From positions 416,141-480,140 of the forward strand of contig JAEPOG010000004.1 of the NCBI GenBank assembly GCA_017643025.1: 64,000 nt of DNA. The letters are read 5' to 3'. Source of the stretch: Rhizobiaceae bacterium (GTDB lineage: Bacteria > Pseudomonadota > Alphaproteobacteria > Rhizobiales > Rhizobiaceae). Shown one piece after another: positions 57,122 through 64,000 of the stretch (its first letter is position 1; every line of letters starts with the position of its first letter). Under the pieces are notes generated by a model. The model was not told the DNA's origin, searched no databases, and worked only from the letters and a program-made list of their open reading frames with translations. Position numbers and translations under genes: made by a program.

Positions 57122-57549
57122 TTCTTTCTGGCCCTTCCGCGCGCGGGTTTTGCGGGAGCGTTGGCCACAGGTGCTCTTCTCGTTGCCGCGTTACGCTTGG
57201 AAGCCGATCCTGCAACTTTGGCCGTGCCGCGCTTGACGGCCGGGGCGCCAGCGGGCGCTGCCCGCGGCGTGCCAAGCGCCGGCTTCTTCTCCCCCGCCTT
57301 GTAAGTAGCAACGAACTTGTCGGAGACGGTGTCGCGCGCGGCATTAAAGAAACGCGCGCAGCCGTGAATGTGCCGCCAGCGCTCGAAATAGAGCCCCTTC
57401 GGATTGCCCCGTATGAAGAAGTATTCCTCGAACGCCTCGTCCGATATCTCGGCAATATTCGACGGTCGCGCGATATGCGCCTGGCCGGCATGGCGGAATT
57501 CGAGCTCCGGCCGGTCTTCCTTGCAATAGGGGCAGCGGATCAAAAGCAT
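57118..57549 (-). CDS. soxD: Sarcosine oxidase delta subunit with a long basic tail
   Basis: A 143-residue subunit; the usual length is about 85-100. The conserved part (1-85) has CPYCKEDRPELEFRH and WRHIHGCARFFNAARDT, whose Cys and His residues bind zinc. Residues 86-143 form an Ala/Pro/Lys/Arg-rich tail with no fold predicted by eye, ending GRARKK. The tail is in frame up to the soxA start, so it is not a frameshift artefact visible here. Ten bases after the alpha/beta hydrolase gene. Confidence 0.9.
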   Translation of the reverse strand: MLLIRCPYCKEDRPELEFRHAGQAHIARPSNIAEISDEAFEEYFFIRGNPKGLYFERWRHIHGCARFFNAARDTVSDKFVATYKAGEKKPALGTPRAAPAGAPAVKRGTAKVAGSASKRNAATRRAPVANAPAKPARGRARKK

Positions 57550-57558
57550 CGCGGCGAT

Positions 57559-58380
57559 CTAGTCCAATGTCTCGAGTGCGCCGAGAAGCTTGTCCGCGAC
57601 GAGGTCAGGCGCTTCGAGCTGCGGCAGATGCCCAACTCCGGACAGTGGCTCGAAACTCGATTGGGGGATCTTCTCGTGCAGGAGGCGGCCGCGGGCTACC
57701 GGAATCCAGGGGTCGTCCTCACCCCACAGAATGGCAACGGGGCAACGGATCGAACCGAGCTTACCTTCGAACTCGCGCGTGTAACGCTCGTCGGCCTGTG
57801 CAAACTGATTGTAGAAGCTGACGCGGCCTTCTTCGGTCAACCAAGGTGCGCGCAGACGCTCGAAATCGTCGCCAGCGAGGGCATTGACCAGTGCACCCTG
57901 GATGTACGCGCACACCACAGCCTCATGGATATGCGGCGGCAGGCCGGTGAAGGCGTCCACATGCCGGCCGACATGATCGAAGAACTCGGACCCCCATGGG
58001 CTGAGCGCCACGACATTCATCAGCGTCAGGCGCTCATAGTCCACGCCATGCAGCAGATGCGCGCGCAGTGTCACCGCGCCGCCGAAATCGTGGGCGATCA
58101 CGCTGGGGCGATCCAGCTTCCAGAATTGCAGCATTTCGGCGAATACCAGCCCCTGGACGTCAAGCGCCGTGGACTGACCGGCGACCTTGTTGGAGCGACC
58201 GAAGCCGGGCATGTCGAACCAGTGGACAGTGAAATGCCGTGCGAGTTCCGGGATCACCCGGTGCCAGCTGAACGACGACCACGGCCACCCGTGCGCTACA
58301 ACGAGTGCCGGCCCCTTGCCGGCACTGCCCCACGCAACCGCACCGGCCTGCGTCTCTGCTGTCTGGTCGACATTCCACAT
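57559..58380 (-). CDS. Alpha/beta hydrolase with aspartate nucleophile (haloacid dehalogenase/epoxide hydrolase type)
   Basis: A 273-residue hydrolase inserted in the sarcosine oxidase operon. The oxyanion HGWPWSS is at 30-36, the nucleophile elbow is AHDFGGA with Asp98 instead of serine, the acid is Asp222 or Asp223 in WGEDDPW and the base His251 in GVGHLPQLEAP. Aspartate nucleophiles occur in fluoroacetate/haloalkane dehalogenases and epoxide hydrolases. A lid with FYNQFAQADERYTREFEG follows. Substrate unknown; linkage to sarcosine or choline-derived compounds is possible. Confidence 0.86.
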   Translation of the reverse strand: MWNVDQTAETQAGAVAWGSAGKGPALVVAHGWPWSSFSWHRVIPELARHFTVHWFDMPGFGRSNKVAGQSTALDVQGLVFAEMLQFWKLDRPSVIAHDFGGAVTLRAHLLHGVDYERLTLMNVVALSPWGSEFFDHVGRHVDAFTGLPPHIHEAVVCAYIQGALVNALAGDDFERLRAPWLTEEGRVSFYNQFAQADERYTREFEGKLGSIRCPVAILWGEDDPWIPVARGRLLHEKIPQSSFEPLSGVGHLPQLEAPDLVADKLLGALETLD

Positions 58381-58392
58381 CGGCGAACCGTC

Positions 58393-59646
58393 CTAATGCG
58401 CCACGGCGGCAGCTGCCGCCTCGTCGATCAGCCGGCCGGTGCGGAAGCGCTCCAGCGTGAACGGCGCGTTGATCGGGTGCGGCTCGTCGCGCGCGATCGT
58501 GTGCGCGAAGACATGAGCGGAACCCGGCGTCGCCTTGAAGCCGCCCGTGCCCCAGCCGCAATTGACATAGAGGCCCGGCACCGGGGTCTTGGCCAGGATC
58601 GGCGAGCGGTCGGGCGTGACGTCTACTATGCCGCCCCAGGAGCGCAGCATTTTCATGCGCGTGAAGATCGGGAACATCTCGCAGATCGCTTCCAGCGTGT
58701 GGGTGAGAATGTGCAGTCCGCCCGTCTGCGAATAGGAATTGTACTGGTCGGTGCCCGCGCCAATCACAAGTTCGCCCTTGTCCGACTGCGAGATATAGGC
58801 ATGCACCGTGTTGGACATGACAACGCAGGGAAACACCGGCTTCACCGGCTCAGACACCAGTGCCTGCAGCGGATAGCTCTCCAATGGAACCCTGACGCCA
58901 GCCATCTGCATCAGCACCGACGAGTGGCCGGCCGCAACGACGCCGACCTTTTTCGCACCGATTAACCCGCGCGTCGTTTCCACGCCGGTCACCGCGCCGT
59001 TTGGCGCGCGCCTGATGCCGGTCACTTCGCAATTCTGGATGATGTGCACGCCGCGCGCCGAGGCGCCGCGCGCATAACCCCAGGCCACCGCGTCGTGACG
59101 CGCCACGCCGCCGCGCCTTTGCAAGGCTGCACCCATCACCGGGTAGCGCGCTTCGCGCGAGATGTTGAGCGGCGGGCAGAACGCTTTTGCCTGCTGCGGC
59201 GTCAGCCATTCATTGTCGACGCCGTTGAGGCGGTTGGAATGGATATGGCGCTTGAACACCTGGCGGTCATGTTCGTTGTGCGCCAGCATCATCACACCGC
59301 GCGCCGAATACATGACGTTATAGTTCAGTTCCTGGGAAAGCCCATCCCACAGGTTAAGCGCGTGATTATAGATGCCGGCGGATTCATCATAGAGATAGTT
59401 CGACCGGATGATGGTGGTGTTGCGGCCGGTGTTGCCGCCGCCGAGCCAGCCTTTCTCCAAGACTGCGATATTGGTGATGCCGTGTTCTGCTGCCAGATAA
59501 TAGGCTGTGCCCAGCCCGTGCCCGCCCGCCCCGACGATGACGACGTCATATTCCGCCCTAGGCTCCGGCGACGACCATTGCTCGCCCCAGCCCTTGTGGC
59601 CGCGCAGCGCCTCGCGGGCGATGGCAAAAGCGGAGAAACGGCGCAT
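58393..59646 (-). CDS. soxB: Sarcosine oxidase beta subunit
   Basis: A 417-residue FAD/FMN subunit with the catalytic site. [20 protein letters not shown] is the FAD fold (about 33-52), [13 protein letters not shown] contains the likely histidine for covalent FMN, and the C-terminal [18 protein letters not shown] closes the FAD site. The ATG at 59646 is preceded by GAGG; the frame is open 50 codons upstream without support. First gene of the operon; the 198-base region before it also carries the promoter of the divergent phosphatase-like gene. Confidence 0.95.
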   Translation of the reverse strand: MRRFSAFAIAREALRGHKGWGEQWSSPEPRAEYDVVIVGAGGHGLGTAYYLAAEHGITNIAVLEKGWLGGGNTGRNTTIIRSNYLYDESAGIYNHALNLWDGLSQELNYNVMYSARGVMMLAHNEHDRQVFKRHIHSNRLNGVDNEWLTPQQAKAFCPPLNISREARYPVMGAALQRRGGVARHDAVAWGYARGASARGVHIIQNCEVTGIRRAPNGAVTGVETTRGLIGAKKVGVVAAGHSSVLMQMAGVRVPLESYPLQALVSEPVKPVFPCVVMSNTVHAYISQSDKGELVIGAGTDQYNSYSQTGGLHILTHTLEAICEMFPIFTRMKMLRSWGGIVDVTPDRSPILAKTPVPGLYVNCGWGTGGFKATPGSAHVFAHTIARDEPHPINAPFTLERFRTGRLIDEAAAAAVAH

Positions 59647-59804
59647 CGGCTGCCTCGCAACAGTCCCCGCACCTTTTTTCGGCCGGGCAATCGGCCCTAG
59701 CACTAGCCAACGCAGTCCGCCAGCCTTGCGCTGATTGCGACGGGATGTGCCGTTTTGCGTCAATCGCGGAGCGACATGCCGCGAAACAACTGTCACAATA
59801 CGGC

Positions 59805-59810
59805 TATAAT
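59805..59810 (+). promoter_or_regulatory. Strong -10 box for the ArsC-like gene
   Basis: TATAAT stands 35 bases before the start codon. The -35 region 17 bases upstream (GAAACA) is a poor match, so an activator may be needed. Confidence 0.45.
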
Positions 59811-59844
59811 AGCTTCACTGTTCCCCTCACCGCGGGAAGCGGGG

Positions 59845-60354
59845 ATGGCGATGAGCGACAAAGTCTACAATGTTCTGTTTCTTTCGCGGCGCAACACCGC
59901 CCGCAGCATCCTGGCCGAGGCGATACTCAAAAAGATTGGCAAGGGGCGCTTTAAGGCATTCAGCGCCGGCATCGATCCCGAGGGCGCAATCGATCCCAAC
60001 GTCCTGTCGCTGATGGAGTTCTATGAACTGCCATTGCAGGGCGCGAGACCCAAGCACTACCGGGAGTTCACAGGCGAGGACGCGCCACAGCTCGACTTCA
60101 TGTTCACCTTGTCGGACACAGCTGCTGGCGAGAAACTTCCGGAATGGCCCGGCATGCCGGTGACGGCCCATTGGAGTTCGACAGACCCGGTGCTGTTCGA
60201 GGGCGAACCCTTGGAGATCAAGCAGGCTTTCAGACGGACGATGACCGAACTTGAGCGCCGTCTCTCGATCTTCGTCAACCTGCCCTTTGCTTCACTCGAC
60301 CGCATGAGCCTGAAGAGCGAGGTCGAAAAGATCGGCGAGAAGACACCCGGCTAG
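59845..60354 (+). CDS. ArsC/low-molecular-weight phosphatase homologue with Ser for catalytic Cys
   Basis: A 169-residue protein of the thioredoxin-linked arsenate reductase/LMW tyrosine phosphatase fold. The P-loop CX5R is SRRNTAR, with Ser14 (codon TCG) where the nucleophilic cysteine belongs and Arg20 kept. FSAGIDPEGAIDPNVL and FTLSDTAAGEKLPEWPGMPVTAHW follow the family, but the second functional cysteine (usually VCDNAAGE) is also replaced by serine. Start at 59845 behind GGGAAG, or ATG two codons later. Probably a binding protein or an enzyme with altered chemistry. Confidence 0.86.
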   Translation: MAMSDKVYNVLFLSRRNTARSILAEAILKKIGKGRFKAFSAGIDPEGAIDPNVLSLMEFYELPLQGARPKHYREFTGEDAPQLDFMFTLSDTAAGEKLPEWPGMPVTAHWSSTDPVLFEGEPLEIKQAFRRTMTELERRLSIFVNLPFASLDRMSLKSEVEKIGEKTPG

Positions 60355-60426
60355 GGGCGTTCCCGCTGGGCTTGCGCCCACCGGTTGTGCGTGCTTGCTG
60401 ACGCCACGACATAGCGGAGGCCGTCA

Positions 60427-60795
60427 ATGGCAAGCGCATGGTGGAATCTCGGGCTTCGTTTCATGCTCGAACTGGCCGCTCTGGCCGGCCTTGGCGTTGC
60501 CGGCTGGCGAACGGTGCCCGCGCCGTGGAACTGGCTTGCCGTGATCGCGCTGCCCCTCGGCGCGGCCGCTCTCTGGGGCGTCTTCAACGTACCCGACGAC
60601 CCGAGCCGTTCGGGAGCGGCGCCGGTGCCCGTTCCCGGCCTCCTTCGGCTCCTGATCGAGTTCGTTGTGCTGTTCGGTGGCGTCGCCGCATTCGCCCTCG
60701 CGGAGTACCGGACAGCGGCAATCGTTCTGGCTGTCCTGATCGCCGCTCACTATGCGCTGTCATGGGACCGTATCGCCTGGTTGCTGGCGCGCTAG
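60427..60795 (+). CDS. YrdB-like small membrane protein (DUF2568)
   Basis: A 122-residue protein with four hydrophobic segments (about 8-26, 36-52, 69-90 and 96-117), of the DUF2568 family. [19 protein letters not shown] and the [17 protein letters not shown] block are typical. Function unknown. The ATG follows CGGAGG; the gene precedes rpsU by 118 bases, in which rpsU has its own promoter. Confidence 0.85.
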   Translation: MASAWWNLGLRFMLELAALAGLGVAGWRTVPAPWNWLAVIALPLGAAALWGVFNVPDDPSRSGAAPVPVPGLLRLLIEFVVLFGGVAAFALAEYRTAAIVLAVLIAAHYALSWDRIAWLLAR

Positions 60796-60802
60796 CTTTC
60801 TG

Positions 60803-60831
60803 CTCGACAACCCCCAGCGCTTCTGCTATGA
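60803..60831 (+). promoter_or_regulatory. Promoter of rpsU
   Basis: CTCGAC (60803-60808), 17 bases and CTATGA (60826-60831) fit the rhizobial consensus CTTGAC-N17-CTATAT closely. The leader of about 75 bases contains a CCGCA-N6-TGCGG hairpin. Confidence 0.68.
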
Positions 60832-60913
60832 GCCGCCGCACTTCGCTGCGGTGACGCTGCGGAAGCGGTTAGGTTATGGCAGGCTGATTGCCGCCTCAAA
60901 ACAGGAACACCAC

Positions 60914-61147
60914 GTGCAGGTACTCGTCCGCGACAACAATGTTGACCAGGCGCTTCGCGCACTGAAGAAAAAGATGCAGCGCGAAGGCATTTTCCGCGAG
61001 ATGAAGATGCGCGGGCATTACGAAAAGCCCTCCGAAAAGCGGGCCCGCGAAAAGGCCGAAGCCGTGCGGCGCGCCCGCAAGCTTGCCCGCAAGCGCGCGC
61101 AGCGCGAGGGTCTGGTCGGCGGTGGACGTCAGGTGGCTGCCCGCTAG
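60914..61147 (+). CDS. rpsU: 30S ribosomal protein S21
   Basis: A 77-residue, very basic ribosomal protein. [25 protein letters not shown] and [20 protein letters not shown] are the S21 pattern. It begins with GTG at 60914, eight bases after AGGA; the frame is open upstream but the earlier part includes the promoter. The C-terminal extension ([12 protein letters not shown]) is usual in rhizobia. Confidence 0.95.
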   Translation: MQVLVRDNNVDQALRALKKKMQREGIFREMKMRGHYEKPSEKRAREKAEAVRRARKLARKRAQREGLVGGGRQVAAR

Positions 61148-61184
61148 GGCGCCCACATTTCGTCTCTTTCGGCCAATAGCGATG

Positions 61185-61220
61185 AAGGCGGGGCGGTGCT
61201 CACCGTCGCCGCCTTTTTCT
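61185..61220 (+). terminator. Terminator of rpsU
   Basis: GGCGG-GG-CGGT and ACCG-TC-GCCGCC form a stem around GCTC with a small bulge, followed by TTTTTCTTT. Confidence 0.82.
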
Positions 61221-61268
61221 TTGCTCAACTGAGCCATACGGGGACGAGGGAATTTGACGAGGGGCCTG

Positions 61269-62114
61269 ATGACCGAAGCTAGACGCGGACGCGGCATTGT
61301 CCGGCCATTTGCCCTGCTTGCCCTACTTGGCGCGGCGGTTCTCGCCGGCTGCCAATCCACAGCGCCCGTGCTCGACATGACCCGCATCGAGGCCGAGCAG
61401 GGTTCGGAAGAAAACATCGCTTCGCTTTCGGCTGTGATTGCCCGTAGCCCGCGCGACGCCAGCGCCTATAACGTCCGGGGCTCCGCATATGCCCGCGCCG
61501 GCCGCTACGAAGACGCCATCGCCGACTTCGACCAGGCGCTCGCCCTGCAGCCGTCGATGTATGAGGCCTATGCCAACCGCGCCCATGTGCACGCTGCGCG
61601 CAACGAAGCCGCGCTTGCGGTCGAAGACTACAATCGCGCCTTGCGCGTCAAGCCGGACTATGACGTCGCGCTTATCGGGCGGGGCGAAGTGTACAGACTC
61701 AACGGACGCGCGCAGCAGGCGTTCGCCGATTTCCAGCGAGCCATCCAGCTGGACACCACGGACCCCCGCGCCTACCACCGCCGCGGCCTGCTCTATCAGA
61801 CAAGCGGCCAGCACCAGTTCGCTATCGAGGACTTCGCCACCGCGATCTCGCTCGCGCCACGCGAGCCGCACAGCTACAACGGGCGCGGTGTGTCCTATAT
61901 GGCGATCGGCGACCACGAGAACGCGGCGGCCGACTTCAACACCGCCATCAAGCTCGACAAGACCAACGCCGAAGGCTGGGCCAATCAGGCAGCGCTTCTG
62001 GAAACGCGTGGCGAAAACCAGCGCGCCGCACGTTCATACGCCGAGGCGCTCAAGCACGATCCAAACTACACCTTCGCCAAGAACGGTCTGGAGCGCACGC
62101 GAAAGGCGGGTTAA
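61269..62114 (+). CDS. TPR-repeat lipoprotein, NlpI-like
   Basis: A 281-residue lipoprotein. The signal ends in the lipobox LAGC with Cys28, so it is lipid-anchored to the outer or inner membrane. Six tetratricopeptide repeats cover about residues 60-270, each with a Tyr/Ala/Gly pattern such as YNVRGSAYARAGRYEDAIADFDQAL. Such proteins act as scaffolds for cell-wall enzymes or outer-membrane assembly. ATG at 61269 follows GAGGGG; a TTG five codons earlier is the less likely start. The stop converges on plsB, with an 81-base gap that holds no clear terminator. Confidence 0.9.
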   Translation: MTEARRGRGIVRPFALLALLGAAVLAGCQSTAPVLDMTRIEAEQGSEENIASLSAVIARSPRDASAYNVRGSAYARAGRYEDAIADFDQALALQPSMYEAYANRAHVHAARNEAALAVEDYNRALRVKPDYDVALIGRGEVYRLNGRAQQAFADFQRAIQLDTTDPRAYHRRGLLYQTSGQHQFAIEDFATAISLAPREPHSYNGRGVSYMAIGDHENAAADFNTAIKLDKTNAEGWANQAALLETRGENQRAARSYAEALKHDPNYTFAKNGLERTRKAG

Positions 62115-62195
62115 CCGCCGCTGTTGCCGGCCTGCTTTCTAGCCCGCTGAACCTCGCTTCCGGCTGATATCGCCGGCGTCGCGCAGCCTCACCAC

Positions 62196-63605
62196 CTACT
62201 TCAGCAGATGCGCGATCGAATTGGCGTAGTAGGTGAGAAGCAGCCTCTCGTCGGGGTTGGCCCGGTAGAGCCACTCGTCGTTGGTCACGACCAGATGGCG
62301 CAACGTGAGCATTCTCAAACCCGCGCTCACCGCATAGTCGCGGTCGGCGCGCGGGATGTGCACATGCGCACCGTCGCTCTCCAGCCTCTTGATCAACCCG
62401 AATACGGCCGACTTGAGCTCGAACTCGCTCATCCAGCGCTCGCCGCTTTCGAGGAAAACATGCGAAGCAAGCGCCACCGGCAGCGCCGGCACGATGGCGC
62501 CGATCGCCTCGATCAGATCGTCCCCCAGCTTCTGCACGCCGGCGAAAAGCTTCTCGCGATCCGCAGTGGTGAAGTCGATCCGCCGGCGCCTGCGCCAGTC
62601 GGCGAGCGACACGGGTCGGCCGAAGCTGACGCAGGCATAACCGAAACGATAGAGCCTGCCCTGCACGCGCAGCTTGATCAGGTTCCAGACAAAGCCGAGG
62701 GTGGCGGCAGGGCGCACGCGGAAATCGCGGCCCGACACCTCCTTTTCCGCCTTTGCCGTCAGGATACGGTCCTCGATGACGCGGTCATAGTTCAGACCGA
62801 CCGGCACGAACACGATGTCGCGCGACGACTTGGGATCGAAACCGGCCACCATGTAGGACAGAAGGCCGAGCCGCGGCTCGCGGATCTTGCCGTCGCGCGT
62901 CAGCCCGCCCTCGGGAAACACCGCCTGCGTGACACCTTCGCGCGTCGCCATCGTGACGTAGCGCCCGAGCACCTTGCGGTAGAGCTCATCGCCGGAATCC
63001 CGACGGATGAAATAGGCGCCCATCGAGCGAATGAGGTTCTGGAGCAGCCACACCCGCGCCCATTCGCCAACGGCATAGGAAAGCGACGCACGGCTCGACG
63101 CCATGTAGGTGACCAGCACGTAGTCCATGTTCGAGCGATGGTTCATGACGAACACCACCGTCGCCTCCGGGTCAATCGTCTTCAGCGCCTCGTCGTCGAC
63201 ATAGCCCAGCCGCACCCGGTAGACGAACTCGGAAAGCCAGCGCGCTGCGCGCGTGCCGAAGCCAAAATAGGTGTTAATCGAAAAGGCAGGCACGATCTCT
63301 CGCGCGTAGCGCTCCGCGCGCTTCATCACCACGGCGCGCGGCGTGCCGCTTGCGCGCGCCTCCGCGTCCACCGCTTCCACCACCTTCGGGTCGTAGATCA
63401 GCCGGTCGATATGGGTCTGGCGCCGCGTCAGCCGGAACGGCTGGATGCGCATGTCCAGTCGCTGGTTGAGCTCGTCGATGGCCTGATTGAAGCGACGGCG
63501 GAAGAACCAGCGCACCGACGGCGCGAATACGCGATCGACAATGCCGATCGCGGCAAAAACCACGAGCAGCACGACCATCCAGAGGGGGATGGTGATGCCG
63601 GTCAC
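62196..63605 (-). CDS. PlsB-family glycerol-3-phosphate acyltransferase
   Basis: A 469-residue membrane-linked acyltransferase; E. coli PlsB is about 800 residues, so this is a short form. A membrane segment (residues 7-22) precedes the acyltransferase domain with motif I NHRSNMDY (His156, Asp161), motif II GAYFIRRDSGDE, motif III FPEGGLTRDG and motif IV VFVPVGLNYDRV. It would add the first acyl chain to glycerol 3-phosphate. Starts with GTG at 63605; the frame continues 103 codons upstream through the pntB terminator, which excludes a longer protein. Confidence 0.87.
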   Translation of the reverse strand: MTGITIPLWMVVLLVVFAAIGIVDRVFAPSVRWFFRRRFNQAIDELNQRLDMRIQPFRLTRRQTHIDRLIYDPKVVEAVDAEARASGTPRAVVMKRAERYAREIVPAFSINTYFGFGTRAARWLSEFVYRVRLGYVDDEALKTIDPEATVVFVMNHRSNMDYVLVTYMASSRASLSYAVGEWARVWLLQNLIRSMGAYFIRRDSGDELYRKVLGRYVTMATREGVTQAVFPEGGLTRDGKIREPRLGLLSYMVAGFDPKSSRDIVFVPVGLNYDRVIEDRILTAKAEKEVSGRDFRVRPAATLGFVWNLIKLRVQGRLYRFGYACVSFGRPVSLADWRRRRRIDFTTADREKLFAGVQKLGDDLIEAIGAIVPALPVALASHVFLESGERWMSEFELKSAVFGLIKRLESDGAHVHIPRADRDYAVSAGLRMLTLRHLVVTNDEWLYRANPDERLLLTYYANSIAHLLK

Positions 63606-63716
63606 GCGGCGCACCTGCCCGTGCTGCGGCCCAATGGGTCCAAACTGCCCTCCTCCGCCGCCCGCCGGGCGGCACAGCACCAAGCGTTTCCCAATCTGCC
63701 TGCAAAGGCAAGGCGG

Positions 63717-63748
63717 CAAAGAAAAAGCCCGGCGCTTGGCCGGGCTTT
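63717..63748 (-). terminator. Terminator of the pnt operon
   Basis: AAAGCCCGGC and GCCGGGCTTT form a perfect 10-bp stem with loop GCTTG; leftward it is followed by TTTTTCTTT. It lies 28 bases after the pntB stop. Confidence 0.92.
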
Positions 63749-63775
63749 CATCGTTCAAGTAGGTGCCTGAGCTGC

Positions 63776-64000
63776 CTAGTGCTCCATCGCCTTGACGATG
63801 TCCTCGGTCATCTTCTTGGCGTCGCCGAGCAGCATCATCGTGCCGTCCTTGTAGAACAGCGTGTTGTCGATGCCAGCGTAGCCCGAGCCTAGGCTGCGCT
63901 TGACGAACAGGCATGTGCGCGCCTTGTCGACGTCAAGGATCGGCATGCCGTAGATCGGCGACGTCTTGTCATCGCGCGCCGCTGGGTTAGTCACGTCGTT
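63776..64000 (-). CDS. pntB: NAD(P) transhydrogenase subunit beta, C-terminal part
   Basis: The last 74 residues of PntB; the rest lies beyond the right edge. [41 protein letters not shown] and [15 protein letters not shown] are the NADP(H)-binding dIII domain. The enzyme couples proton entry to hydride transfer from NADH to NADP at the inner membrane. The apparent GTG at 63994 is an internal valine codon. Confidence 0.96.
   Translation of the reverse strand, partial: NDVTNPAARDDKTSPIYGMPILDVDKARTCLFVKRSLGSGYAGIDNTLFYKDGTMMLLGDAKKMTEDIVKAMEH

Noticed and set aside
63606..63914. N-terminal extension of the PlsB-family protein
   Set aside because: The open frame runs back through the pntB terminator and into the pntB gene on the same strand, so the protein must start at or after 63605.

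Overview
The window reads as the chromosome of a high-GC alphaproteobacterium of the order Hyphomicrobiales (Rhizobiales), probably close to the Phyllobacteriaceae. Reasons: a CpdR-type cell-cycle receiver, the rhizobial glycerol ABC operon glpSTPQUV with glpD and glpK, a suhB/mmgR-like small RNA next to an inositol-monophosphatase-family gene, a class A small heat shock gene with a ROSE-like leader, and promoters of the rhizobial CTTGAC-N17-CTATAT type. The family placement is inference. Almost all of the window is coding, in head-to-tail operons with 1-8 base overlaps. I see no transposase, integrase, prophage or CRISPR array.

Layout. 1-2020: 5' part of gltB (minus strand). 2528-3577: threonine aldolase. 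3732-6458: a bufferin operon, i.e. a cysteine-rich secreted precursor (DUF2282), its MNIO-family modifying enzyme (DUF692), the partner protein (DUF2063) and a DoxX membrane protein. 6531-7132: small heat shock gene with an RpoH-like promoter and ROSE-like thermometer. 7421-10984: lysophospholipase, hisN, small RNA, N-formylglutamate amidohydrolase, cpdR and tRNA-Val(GAC). 10998-21044: glycerol uptake and catabolism (glpK, V, U, Q, P, T, S, D, R). 21053-23756: an SDR and a XylD-like sugar-acid dehydratase, divergently oriented. 23763-31275: an NMT1-type ABC importer with a cytosine/creatinine-type deaminase, a flavin oxidoreductase and a quinone reductase, facing RidA and a creatininase-family hydrolase. 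31451-35773: RND efflux adaptor and pump.

35850-49860 looks like one regulon around a TetR gene with a palindromic operator. Leftward lie an ACAD11-like acyl-CoA dehydrogenase, two zinc-free MDR oxidoreductases, a complete Liv-type ABC importer and an acyl-CoA synthetase. Rightward lie an SDR, a MaoC hydratase, an APH-type kinase resembling the kinase half of ACAD10/11 (and LvaA), and a second SDR. Together they could import a carboxylic acid, charge it with CoA, phosphorylate a hydroxyl group, eliminate phosphate and feed beta-oxidation.

49857-53497: an MFS transporter, cspA, an XRE-cupin regulator, MarC and two small conserved-looking proteins. 53563-59646: heterotetrameric sarcosine oxidase (soxB, D, A, G) interrupted by an alpha/beta hydrolase with an aspartate nucleophile. 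59845-64000: an ArsC/LMW-phosphatase homologue with serine in place of the catalytic cysteine, a small membrane protein, rpsU, a TPR lipoprotein, a PlsB-family acyltransferase and the 3' end of pntB.

The items most worth a second look are the bufferin operon and its long intercistronic hairpin, the predicted 4-hydroxyacyl-CoA pathway, the complementary defects in the two glycerol ABC ATPases, the small RNA, the ROSE-like leader and the Cys-to-Ser phosphatase.
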